64,000 nucleotides of DNA, from contig NZ_LT594621.1 in NCBI RefSeq assembly GCF_900091655.1, positions 3,754,639-3,818,638 of the forward strand, read 5' to 3'. Position numbers and translations under genes: made by a program. The notes beneath the pieces are model-generated. The model worked only from the letters and a program-made list of their open reading frames with translations. It ran no database searches and was not told the DNA's origin. This DNA is from Culturomica massiliensis. Lineage in GTDB: Bacteria > Bacteroidota > Bacteroidia > Bacteroidales > Marinifilaceae. Every line of letters starts with the position of its first letter. The first letter of the stretch is position 1. Shown in pieces: positions 1-6,889 of this stretch.

Positions 1-310
1 CGCAGGTGTAATAGCCGAGGCTGAAATTTTTTTAGGTGAGATAGGGTTGGCCCCTTATGCAACACCCGGTTCCCCGGAAATAGAAGCTTGTATGTGCGGG
101 TTAGCTCCCGGACGCAGCGCTGTGATTATGCAGGGACACGGTGCGATAACCTGGGGTAAAACAGTTGAGGAAGCGTATTGGAAAATGGAGAATCTGGAAG
201 CCTATTGCCAGGTTACCCATTTGGTGGCATGTCGGGGGGAATGTATACAACCGTTTACGGAAAAGGAGCGGGAAGCATTGAAAACATTACGTAAAAAGTT
301 TGAGTCATGA
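1..310 (+). CDS. Class II aldolase, C-terminal part (methylthioribulose-1-P / fuculose-1-P aldolase type)
   Basis: The 5' end lies outside the window; the reading frame is open from base 2 to the TGA at 308-310. The visible part contains QGHGAITWGK, which matches the region of the third zinc-binding histidine of class II (FucA-type) aldolases, followed by the usual helical tail. These enzymes cleave ketose-1-phosphates to dihydroxyacetone phosphate plus an aldehyde. The stop overlaps the mtnA start (ATGA), so the two are translationally coupled. MtnA makes 5-methylthioribulose-1-phosphate, so this aldolase probably cleaves it to DHAP and methylthioacetaldehyde, as in the DHAP shunt. A plain fuculose phosphate aldolase cannot be excluded from sequence alone. 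Confidence 0.85.
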   Translation, partial: AGVIAEAEIFLGEIGLAPYATPGSPEIEACMCGLAPGRSAVIMQGHGAITWGKTVEEAYWKMENLEAYCQVTHLVACRGECIQPFTEKEREALKTLRKKFES

Positions 311-1374
311 ATGTTGCTGCAAATATTATAACACTGGAAGTCGATTGGCAGAATAATGTATTGCGGATACTGGATCAGACAAAGTTGCCCGGGAAAGAGT
401 CTTACCTTTCTTTGGGAACAGCAGAAGAGATCCGGGAGGCCATTTATCAGTTGAAAGTTCGGGGTGCTCCTGCCATCGGTGTTGCTGCCGCTTATGGAAT
501 CGCGGTGTGTGCCCGGAATATTAAGGGCAATGACGTTGCCGGTTTCGAAAATGAATTTTGTAGGTTAAAGACATATTTGGGTTCTTCCCGGCCGACAGCC
601 GTGAATTTGTTTACGGCTCTTGACCGGATGGAGGCGTGTGTGAAGCGTTACCGCACAAAAGAGGTGGAAGAAATAAAGGCTGCATTGATACGGGAGGCAG
701 AGCAGATTCATGCGGAGGATCAGGAAGCTTGTCGTCGTATCGGGGAATGGGGATTGAAGTTGCTGAAACCGGGAATGGGGATTTTAACGCATTGTAATGC
801 CGGAAAGCTTGCTGTATCGGGTTGTGGTACCGCCTTGGCTCCGATTTATGCAGGTCAGGAAAAAGGGTATCATTTTCATGTTTTTGCGGATGAAACCCGT
901 CCTCTGTTACAGGGGGCGCGACTTACCGCCTTTGAATTGCAGCGTTCCGGTATAGAGGTTACATTGATATGTGACAATATGGCATCTGTAGTTATGAAGC
1001 AGGGGAAAATACAGGCCGTATTGGTCGGTTGCGACAGGATCGCTGCCAACGGAGATGTTGCCAATAAAATCGGAACTTCCGGTGTCGCTGTGATGGCTAA
1101 ATATTACGGTATTCCTTTTTATGTGCTCGGTCCGACCTCTACAATTGATTTTCAAAGTCCGACCGGAGACGCGATTACGGTTGAGGAGAGAGCTCCGGAA
1201 GAGGTGACTGAAAAATGGTATGTGCAGCGAATGGCCCCGGAGGGAGTACAAGTATATAATCCGGCTTTTGATGTAACGGATCACAGCTTAATTACGGCAA
1301 TAATTACGGAAAAAGGGATTGCCCGGCCGCCTTTTAGAGAGACATTGAACACTTTAATTGCATGCGGTTCTTGA
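307..1374 (+). CDS. mtnA: S-methyl-5-thioribose-1-phosphate isomerase MtnA
   Basis: Converts 5-methylthioribose-1-phosphate to 5-methylthioribulose-1-phosphate in methylthioadenosine salvage. The 355-residue length is usual for the family (eIF2B-related fold). Family motifs are present in order: RGAPAIGVAAAYG near residue 53, THCNAG (catalytic Cys) near 160, ADETRPLLQGARLTA near 197, and GCDRIAANGDVANKIGT (catalytic Asp) near 243. The start ATG overlaps the stop of the upstream aldolase by four bases, and no ribosome binding site is needed if translation is coupled. No mtnB, mtnC or mtnD lies in the window, so the universal methionine salvage branch is not supported here. Identification is secure. 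Confidence 0.97.
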   Translation: MNVAANIITLEVDWQNNVLRILDQTKLPGKESYLSLGTAEEIREAIYQLKVRGAPAIGVAAAYGIAVCARNIKGNDVAGFENEFCRLKTYLGSSRPTAVNLFTALDRMEACVKRYRTKEVEEIKAALIREAEQIHAEDQEACRRIGEWGLKLLKPGMGILTHCNAGKLAVSGCGTALAPIYAGQEKGYHFHVFADETRPLLQGARLTAFELQRSGIEVTLICDNMASVVMKQGKIQAVLVGCDRIAANGDVANKIGTSGVAVMAKYYGIPFYVLGPTSTIDFQSPTGDAITVEERAPEEVTEKWYVQRMAPEGVQVYNPAFDVTDHSLITAIITEKGIARPPFRETLNTLIACGS

Positions 1375-1530
1375 TTTTGCTTCCCTTTTACCGGGTGTCG
1401 CTTATTGTATTTCTGATTTTCCGGTCTGTTCCCGGTTGTAATGATCGGGCATTGTGGGACGAACCTTTGTTTGTAGAAAGGAACCGGAATCTGAAATCGT
1501 CAATTTAGAAATGAGGTTTTAATTGCAGAT

Positions 1531-2757
1531 TTACGGTTTCAAATATTTCATGATACATTCGGTGGCTCCCAATTGGCTGTTGACGTAGGCCACGGCTTTT
1601 TTACCCGCTGTTCCGGCTATTTCCGGATTTTCCATCAGACTGTCCAGTATAGCGTTCAATTCGTTCCCGTTTTGGATTGTAAATGCACCTCCTTCCTGGA
1701 TCAGGCTTACAGCTTCTTTGAACTTCCGGTATTTGGGGCCGAATATGACCGGAATACCATAGACGGCAGCCTCTAAAGTATTGTGGATGCCGACTCCGAA
1801 ACCTCCGCCGATATAAGCTATTTTGCCGTAGCGGTAAATGGCTGACAGCAAGCCGATACAATCGATAATCAGCACCTCGGCCGAACTGTAATCGGCTGAT
1901 TCGTCGGTATAGCGCACGATGCTCTTTTGGCATTTTTCCATGATCGACTTGATATGATTTTCACCGATTTCGTGAGGGGTTAAAATCCATTTATAAGCGC
2001 CTTGGTATTGGTTTATGTAATCGATCAGTATCTCTTCGTCGGGAGGCCATGTGCTGCCACAGACGACCGCAGGTGTTCTGTTCAGGAATAGTTCAACTTT
2101 TCCGATGTTTTTAGCTTGCGCAGCGATTTGTTTTACCCGGTCGAATCGGGTATCTCCGGTAAGTTCTGTATTTTTTATACCGATGGAGGCTAATAATTGT
2201 ACGGATTCGTTGTCCTGAACGAAAAGCCGGGTAAAAAAATGCAGCATTTTCCGATGTAATCCGCCCCAATTTTTGAAAAATGGCTGTTCTTTACGGAAAA
2301 TAGCCGATATCAGGTATACGGGAATATTATGTTCCGACAACTCATGCAAATAATTGTACCAGAATTCATATTTGATAAATACGGCTGCATCAGGCTTTAA
2401 CCGGTTGATAAAAAAGCGGGCATTGCCCGGAGTATCTGCCGGAAGGTAAAGAATATGATCGGCTCCGTTATAATTTTTACGGATTTCATAACCGGAGGGG
2501 GAGAAAAAGGTAAGTAGTATTTGTGTATCCGGTTGCTCTTTTTTCAGGGCTTCCATCACCGGACGTCCTTGTTCGAATTCTCCGAGAGAAGCAGCATGAA
2601 ACCATATCAGGCGTTTGGAACCCCGGGGGATTGCCGCAATCTGTTTGCGTATGTTTTTTCTACCTTTTAGCCATAATGCTGCTTTTTCATTGAATGGAGC
2701 TGCCAGCCGGATTGCTGTGCTATAAGCTCTGATGCCTATATTGTAAAAAAAAGCCAT
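1531..2757 (-). CDS. kdtA: 3-deoxy-D-manno-octulosonic acid (Kdo) transferase WaaA
   Basis: Transfers Kdo from CMP-Kdo to the lipid A precursor on the inner face of the cytoplasmic membrane, in lipopolysaccharide synthesis. The 408 residues carry an N-terminal hydrophobic anchor followed by a GT-B fold. Recognisable pieces are WFHAASLGEFEQGRPVM near residue 51, FIKYEFWYNY near 127, GSTWPPDEE near 235 and GFGVGIHNTLEAAVYG near 318. The neighbouring mtnA is convergent. A TACCTTTG -7 box lies just upstream at 2777-2784. Single-gene transcription is likely because the next gene upstream is divergent. Confidence 0.95.
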   Translation of the reverse strand: MAFFYNIGIRAYSTAIRLAAPFNEKAALWLKGRKNIRKQIAAIPRGSKRLIWFHAASLGEFEQGRPVMEALKKEQPDTQILLTFFSPSGYEIRKNYNGADHILYLPADTPGNARFFINRLKPDAAVFIKYEFWYNYLHELSEHNIPVYLISAIFRKEQPFFKNWGGLHRKMLHFFTRLFVQDNESVQLLASIGIKNTELTGDTRFDRVKQIAAQAKNIGKVELFLNRTPAVVCGSTWPPDEEILIDYINQYQGAYKWILTPHEIGENHIKSIMEKCQKSIVRYTDESADYSSAEVLIIDCIGLLSAIYRYGKIAYIGGGFGVGIHNTLEAAVYGIPVIFGPKYRKFKEAVSLIQEGGAFTIQNGNELNAILDSLMENPEIAGTAGKKAVAYVNSQLGATECIMKYLKP

Positions 2758-2776
2758 AGTTGTTGTTTTGTTGGAA

Positions 2777-2784
2777 CAAAGGTA
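2777..2784 (-). promoter_or_regulatory. Bacteroidota -7 promoter box for kdtA
   Basis: On the minus strand this reads TACCTTTG, matching the TAnnTTTG -7 consensus of Bacteroidota sigma-ABfr promoters, about 20 bases before the kdtA start. No clear TTTG -33 box was seen, so it rests on one element. Confidence 0.5.
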
Positions 2785-2853
2785 ACGAATAAATATGGCA
2801 TTCCGCTTTGTCTGTGCTAATATTAAAAGAAAAGTGTAAAAAAGAGTAATAAA

Positions 2854-2884
2854 TTGCTTAATAAGTGAAATATTTTTATATTTG
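2854..2884 (+). promoter_or_regulatory. Promoter for the small membrane protein gene
   Basis: TTG (2854-2856) and TATATTTG (2877-2884) are about 20 bases apart, the normal spacing of -33 and -7 boxes in this phylum. The predicted transcript has a leader of about 90 bases before the ATG at 2984. Confidence 0.6.
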
Positions 2885-2983
2885 TAGGCATATGGAATAT
2901 TGTGTCCGTTTTTATAGCGAGGTGCAGCTTATTTATGTTTTAGAAATGAGATAATTACTAATGTTTAACAAAAATTTATTACT

Positions 2984-3580
2984 ATGGAATTAAATGGTGC
3001 TGTGTGGAAAACATCCACTTCAAAAATTTTCAGCGGTGTGTTATTGTTTTCGTTGTCAGGAATTGTCGGAGGCTTGTTTGCTGTCATTCTTGCTTTATCC
3101 GGAAGTCTTGGAGCTGCTTTATGGATCGGTGTGCTGACCGGTATAGCTACAATTTTAGGATATGTGCTTTATCTTATGGGATTGGGTGAATTGCAGGGAA
3201 TATTACAGGGAGAAGACGCATCTGCTATTGGTAAGGTAAAATTAGCTGCTATTCTTTTGATTATCGGAGCTTGTGTTTCCGTTCTTTTCTCGATCGTTCC
3301 TTTGCTCGGAACCATTGTCGGCAGCATTATCAGCGGTATCTTGAACATTGTGGGATGTATCCTTTGCGTGATGGCATTTGCCCAGTTGAAGAAATCAACG
3401 ACATTTCCGGCAACAGCATTGAGTGGCGTATCTAAATTGTATGTCGCTTATTTGTTGAACCTGATCGGTTATGGTTTGATGTTAACCGTGATTTTAGCTG
3501 TTGTTGCTCCGATCTTGAATTTGGTTGCTTTCATTATGATTTTGATCGGTTGGGCCGGCGTAAAGAATGCTCAGGTCTGA
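2984..3580 (+). CDS. Polytopic membrane protein of unknown function
   Basis: 198 residues, very hydrophobic, with about five predicted membrane helices at roughly residues 17-40, 43-66, 84-108, 111-130 and 150-192. It has a short cytoplasmic-looking N terminus and no catalytic motif. A glycine- and alanine-rich helix pattern resembles small Bacteroidota integral membrane proteins with no assigned function. It sits alone: kdtA is divergent upstream, and a hairpin with a T run follows 97 bases downstream. A good promoter and a clear start support a real gene. The function is unknown. Confidence 0.8.
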   Translation: MELNGAVWKTSTSKIFSGVLLFSLSGIVGGLFAVILALSGSLGAALWIGVLTGIATILGYVLYLMGLGELQGILQGEDASAIGKVKLAAILLIIGACVSVLFSIVPLLGTIVGSIISGILNIVGCILCVMAFAQLKKSTTFPATALSGVSKLYVAYLLNLIGYGLMLTVILAVVAPILNLVAFIMILIGWAGVKNAQV

Positions 3581-3676
3581 TCGATTTTTGTTGCGAAATA
3601 AAATACGTGCTTGAATCAGGTATGGATAAAGTTTGATAACTTTGAATTGCTGACTCGGCACTTATATTGGCAATTA

Positions 3677-3708
3677 CCTGTCTCGTCTTAAAAGGCGGGA
3701 CAGGTTTT
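3677..3708 (+). terminator. Rho-independent terminator
   Basis: An 11-bp stem (3677-3687 with 3694-3704), complete if G-U pairs are allowed, with a 6-base loop and a TTTT tail. It probably ends the transcript of the membrane protein gene. Confidence 0.65.
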
Positions 3709-3732
3709 GACAATAACTTCAAACGATATTTT

Positions 3733-3848
3733 TTATGTCGATAATGACAATTCCCGCTATGAGTTGTCCAATGATCGGCTCTGGACTAGCCGGAATGTCC
3801 TTACCTGATTCCGGTATTCTTCATAGCGGTATATTGCATTATCGATAA
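3733..3848. repeat. Nested inverted-repeat element
   Basis: Arms at 3733-3763 and 3820-3848 are imperfect reverse complements; they share a CGATAATG core and CCGCTATGA with small indels. A second, perfect 7-bp inverted repeat (CCGGAAT / ATTCCGG, 3790-3796 and 3808-3814) lies inside. Together they could fold into a long branched hairpin of about 115 bases. No gene covers it. It could be a non-autonomous mobile-element scar or a structured RNA. Confidence 0.5.
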
Positions 3849-3882
3849 GACAGGTTTCTTAGAAAATATATGTAGTAACCGT

Positions 3883-4125
3883 CTAAAGACGGCCGGTTTC
3901 CCGGCTATATATTTTTAGCGTGTGTTGTGCTTCGGGGTATTTCCACCCGACAGCGGCAGTTCCTTCGGGGAGGTATAAGTTTTTAATGATGTGGCATCTT
4001 CGGTTGTGTGTGACCCGGTAAAAGACGCCCGTATTTTGAATTGTTTTGTTGTAGCCTACAAATAGGTGTGGTTTATGGCTATTCCAGGATTGAATAATGT
4101 CATTTGTATTTCGGTTATTCACCAA
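3883..4125 (-). CDS. Possible small protein or gene fragment, unknown
   Basis: An 80-codon open frame between the nested inverted repeat and the GNAT gene. Its first possible starts are TTG or GTG and there is no ATG in frame. The composition is protein-like (many aromatic residues, Gly and Asn, including HLFVGYNKT and LPEGTAAVGWKYPE) rather than the Arg/Leu-rich look of shadow frames. No family is recognised. It may be the 3' remnant of a lost gene. Weak support only. Confidence 0.25.
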   Translation of the reverse strand: MVNNRNTNDIIQSWNSHKPHLFVGYNKTIQNTGVFYRVTHNRRCHIIKNLYLPEGTAAVGWKYPEAQHTLKIYSRETGRL

Positions 4126-4199
4126 TCATTTTCAATCTTTCAACATAAATTGTATCAATCTTTTGTAGATCCTAATTTTAAATTATAAAACGGATCATA

Positions 4200-4610
4200 A
4201 TGGATATCATCGAATTAAGCGGAGAGGATCAGCGCCTTTATCATATAGTAGGGCATCTGGTGATGAACAGTGAGGTATTGACCTATAATCTGAATTACCC
4301 ATTTCGTACATCGCCGGAATACCGTTGGTTTGTTGCTATGGAAAAGGATACGACCCTTGGGTTTATCCCGGTAAAAGTGACGAGTAGAAAAGCCTTAATA
4401 AACAATTATTATATCGCGGATGACGATAAGACTGTTTTCTCAACTTTGCTTCAGACGGTTATCCGGACGTTTGACTGTAATTTCGAGGTCGAATCGGTTT
4501 CGCAGATGCGGCATATCCGTTTTTTCGAGCAAAACGGGTTTTCTGTTGTTCATTATTGGAAAAGATATGTGAAAATGAAGGTAAGTAAAGATGAAGAAGA
4601 ATGTATATGA
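4200..4610 (+). CDS. GNAT-like N-acyltransferase, first gene of the IbrAB-like operon
   Basis: 136 residues. The C-terminal pattern HIRFFEQNGFSVVHYWKRYVKM resembles the last strand-helix-strand of GNAT acetyltransferases (the FYEKNGF-type motif). A central segment (YYIADDDKTVFSTLLQTVI) could form the strand and helix near the acyl-CoA site. The usual Q/RxxGxG/A loop is not obvious, so activity is uncertain. The gene overlaps the next one by 20 bases, indicating a common transcript and coupled translation with the IbrA-like gene. The substrate is unknown; the association suggests it works with the PP-loop enzyme. No strong Shine-Dalgarno sequence precedes the start. Confidence 0.7.
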   Translation: MDIIELSGEDQRLYHIVGHLVMNSEVLTYNLNYPFRTSPEYRWFVAMEKDTTLGFIPVKVTSRKALINNYYIADDDKTVFSTLLQTVIRTFDCNFEVESVSQMRHIRFFEQNGFSVVHYWKRYVKMKVSKDEEECI

Positions 4611-5874
4611 GTTGGCGATGCGTCGGATTGAAACTGTGTTTTCGGAATTCGATAACGTCTATATATCTTTTTCAGGCGGTAAGGATAGTGGGGTGATGCT
4701 CAATTTATGTATACGTTATTTACGGGCATCGGGCCTGAAAAGAAAGATCGGGGTTTTTCATATGGATTATGAAGTACAATATGATGAAACAACCCGATAC
4801 ATTGACCGGGTGTTCCGGTCTAACCCCGATATTATCGAGGTATACCGGGTGTGTGTGCCCTTCAAAGTCTGTACCTGTACCTCTATGTATCAGTCGTATT
4901 GGCGCCCCTGGGACAAAGCCTGTAAAGAGCTTTGGGTCCGGAAAATTCCGCAGGGAAGTTATACGGAAGAGGACTTCCCGTTTTATGATAGTACGATGTG
5001 GGATTATGATTTCCAGGTGCTTTTTGCGCAGTGGTATCATCGGATGAAAGAAGCTGCCAGGACTTGCTGCTTGGTGGGAATACGTACCCAGGAGAGTTAT
5101 CATCGCTGGCAGACGATTTACGGTAATAAGAGAAGTTATATGTTTTATCACCTGAAATGGACGCAACGTATAACTAAAGATGTTTTCAATGCCTATGTGA
5201 TTTACGACTGGCAAACGACGGATGTCTGGACGGCTAACGGTCGTTTCGGGTGGGATTACAACCGGCTGTATGATCTCTATTATCAGGCAGGCGTTCCGCT
5301 TGAAAAACAACGGGTAGCCAGCCCCTTTATATCGGCTGCCCAAGAAAGTCTGCAACTTTACCGGGCTATCGATCCCGATATGTGGGGTAAAATGATTTGC
5401 CGGGTCAACGGAGTCAATTTTACGGCTATATACGGTCATACGAGTGTTGTGGCGAGACATAAGGTTAAGTTGCCTCCGGGACATACGTGGGAGAGTTATA
5501 TGCACTTTTTATTGTCTACGCTGCCTGAAAAGGTACGTTTGAATTATTTGCGGAAACTTTCGGTAAGCATTAATTTCTGGCGTGAGAAAGGGGGATGTCT
5601 GAATGAAGAAACGATTAAGCAACTCCAGGCTTGCGGGATTAAGATCGATGTCCAGGAACATAGTAATTACCGCACGGCTAAGCGGCCGGTGAGGATGGAG
5701 TATCAGGACGATCTCGATGCGCCGGAATTCAGGAATTTGCCGACATTTAAACGGATGTGTATCTGTATTCTTAAAAACGATCACCAATGTAAATACATGG
5801 GGTTTGCCCTGACAAAGAAGGAGCATGAGAATAAACAGCGTATTATGGATTTTTACCGTAGAATATATAAATAA
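4591..5874 (+). CDS. IbrA-like PAPS-reductase-family PP-loop protein (DUF3440)
   Basis: 427 residues. Residues 26-33 read SFSGGKDS, the ATP-pyrophosphatase PP-loop of the PAPS reductase / adenine nucleotide alpha hydrolase superfamily. The rest matches the DUF3440 (IbrA) arrangement, with aromatic-rich stretches such as YDWQTTDVWTANGRFGWDYNRLYDLYYQAGV. True PAPS reductases carry a C-terminal redox cysteine motif; here several cysteines occur near 85-110 and in a C-terminal CICILKNDHQCKYMGF segment. The family likely adenylates a substrate with ATP, but the reaction is not known. In E. coli IbrA acts with IbrB to activate eib genes. The start overlaps the GNAT gene and the ParB-like gene follows after 2 bases. 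Confidence 0.85.
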   Translation: MKKNVYELAMRRIETVFSEFDNVYISFSGGKDSGVMLNLCIRYLRASGLKRKIGVFHMDYEVQYDETTRYIDRVFRSNPDIIEVYRVCVPFKVCTCTSMYQSYWRPWDKACKELWVRKIPQGSYTEEDFPFYDSTMWDYDFQVLFAQWYHRMKEAARTCCLVGIRTQESYHRWQTIYGNKRSYMFYHLKWTQRITKDVFNAYVIYDWQTTDVWTANGRFGWDYNRLYDLYYQAGVPLEKQRVASPFISAAQESLQLYRAIDPDMWGKMICRVNGVNFTAIYGHTSVVARHKVKLPPGHTWESYMHFLLSTLPEKVRLNYLRKLSVSINFWREKGGCLNEETIKQLQACGIKIDVQEHSNYRTAKRPVRMEYQDDLDAPEFRNLPTFKRMCICILKNDHQCKYMGFALTKKEHENKQRIMDFYRRIYK

Positions 5875-5876
5875 AT

Positions 5877-6383
5877 ATGAAAGATTACACAAGTCCCGTA
5901 TATCGCGTAATATCGGTGCCGTTGGAAAAGATACAAGCCAATGCTTATAATCCCAATATTGTGGCACCGCCTGAAATGGAGCTGCTGGAACTGTCGATCT
6001 GGGAAGACGGTTACACAATGCCTTGTGTTTGTTATTATCTGCCTCAGGAAGACCGTTACGAACTGGTGGACGGGTATCACCGTTACAAGGTTATGCAGAC
6101 CTCTAAACGCATTTATGAGCGGGAAAAAGGAAGATTGCCCGTTGTGGTTATCGAAAAGGATTTGTCTAACCGTATGGCTTCAACCATACGTCATAACCGG
6201 GCACGGGGGACACATAGCATAGAATTGATGACCAATATTGTTGCCGAGCTTAAGCGGGCGGGGATGTCTGATAAATGGATCATGGATCACATCGGAATGG
6301 ATCAGGATGAGTTGTTGCGGCTCAAGCAAATATCTGGATTAGCTGCTTTGTTTGCCGATAAAGAGTTTAGTATTCCGGGATGA
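5877..6383 (+). CDS. IbrB-like ParB/sulfiredoxin-fold protein
   Basis: 168 residues. An N-terminal ParB/Srx domain (about residues 10-110) includes VPLEKIQANAYNPN and VDGYHRYKVM; the latter corresponds to the conserved nucleotide-binding GxHR/GERR motif. A C-terminal helical part (WIMDHIGMDQDELLRLKQ) looks like the helix-turn-helix-type extension common in ParB-like proteins. Several ParB and Srx family members bind or hydrolyse nucleotides. The gene lies 2 bases after the IbrA-like gene, a pairing known from E. coli prophages and many Bacteroidota. It is the last gene of the operon. Confidence 0.85.
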   Translation: MKDYTSPVYRVISVPLEKIQANAYNPNIVAPPEMELLELSIWEDGYTMPCVCYYLPQEDRYELVDGYHRYKVMQTSKRIYEREKGRLPVVVIEKDLSNRMASTIRHNRARGTHSIELMTNIVAELKRAGMSDKWIMDHIGMDQDELLRLKQISGLAALFADKEFSIPG

Positions 6384-6512
6384 ACAGTGTAAATTACAGC
6401 TGTAGGCGGTGTGAAATGTGACTATGGATGACGATTTTAGATTTTATTGCCCCCCCAGATTTCGCTGATCCCGCAGATTTAATCTAAAATCTGCAATTAA
6501 GAAGTTCATACG

Positions 6513-6590
6513 AATTGTAAATTTTAAATTGTTTGGCAACCTGATTTTTATCAGACTTTTTAAATCTAAAATCGTCAATCTAAAATTTAT
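6513..6590 (+). repeat. Dispersed AT-rich element, family A (copy 1)
   Basis: Shares an ordered set of blocks with 17915-18004 and, inverted, 28228-28313: an AAATTGTAAATTTTAAATT-type left end, a GGCAACCTG core, TTATCA, and an AATCTAAAATCGTCAATC right part. The ends are roughly inverted repeats of each other. It lies in the gap of about 500 bases between the IbrAB-like operon and metK. The rest of that gap also holds a GCAGATTT / AAATCTGC hairpin (6473-6494) and a run of seven C (6450-6456). Confidence 0.7.
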
Positions 6591-6680
6591 ATATTAGACG
6601 GGAACAACAATCTTTTCTTGCCCGAAAATGGGAGAATGGGAATATCTTTTTTTGTTTATTGTTTTTTTCGATTTAATATA

Positions 6681-6709
6681 TTGTTTTTGTTTTTATTGTC
6701 GTATCTTTG
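6681..6709 (+). promoter_or_regulatory. metK promoter
   Basis: TTG (6681-6683) and TATCTTTG (6702-6709) fit the Bacteroidota -33/-7 pattern with 18 bases between them. Transcription would start within about 10 bases, immediately before the riboswitch at 6721, which is the expected arrangement. Confidence 0.7.
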
Positions 6710-6720
6710 TATCGTCATTT

Positions 6721-6766
6721 GTGGAAGGATTTGGCTGATTGCAACCACGGTAAAAAACTGCTAAAA
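6721..6766 (+). promoter_or_regulatory. SAM-II-type riboswitch upstream of metK
   Basis: The order of elements matches the SAM-II aptamer: P1 strand GTGG (6721-6724), then GGATTTGG, then GCAA followed by CCAC (6745-6748), which closes P1, then an A-rich stretch and GCTAAAA (6760-6766), which can form the H-type pseudoknot with the loop. SAM-II binds S-adenosylmethionine and in this phylum represses sulfur and methionine genes, usually by blocking translation. It starts right after the predicted promoter and about 120 bases before the metK start. Controlling SAM synthetase directly makes a product-feedback loop. Confidence 0.82.
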
Positions 6767-6889
6767 TGCATGAGATTGTGTCTTCAACCATCCATAGCCT
6801 TTTCCATATATTTATTTATTCCCGATGCCGGGTTCGGATTGCTTTTGCACGGTGATCTAAAGTCTGCATTCAAAAATTAAAATTAGATT

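Noticed and set aside
4720..5505. A 261-codon frame antisense to the IbrA-like gene
   Set aside because: Shadow frame without family motifs; the opposite strand carries a clear PP-loop protein.
4200..6383. Prophage remnant, because IbrAB pairs occur in prophages
   Set aside because: No integrase, structural, lysis or replication genes lie on either side and no attachment-site repeat was found.
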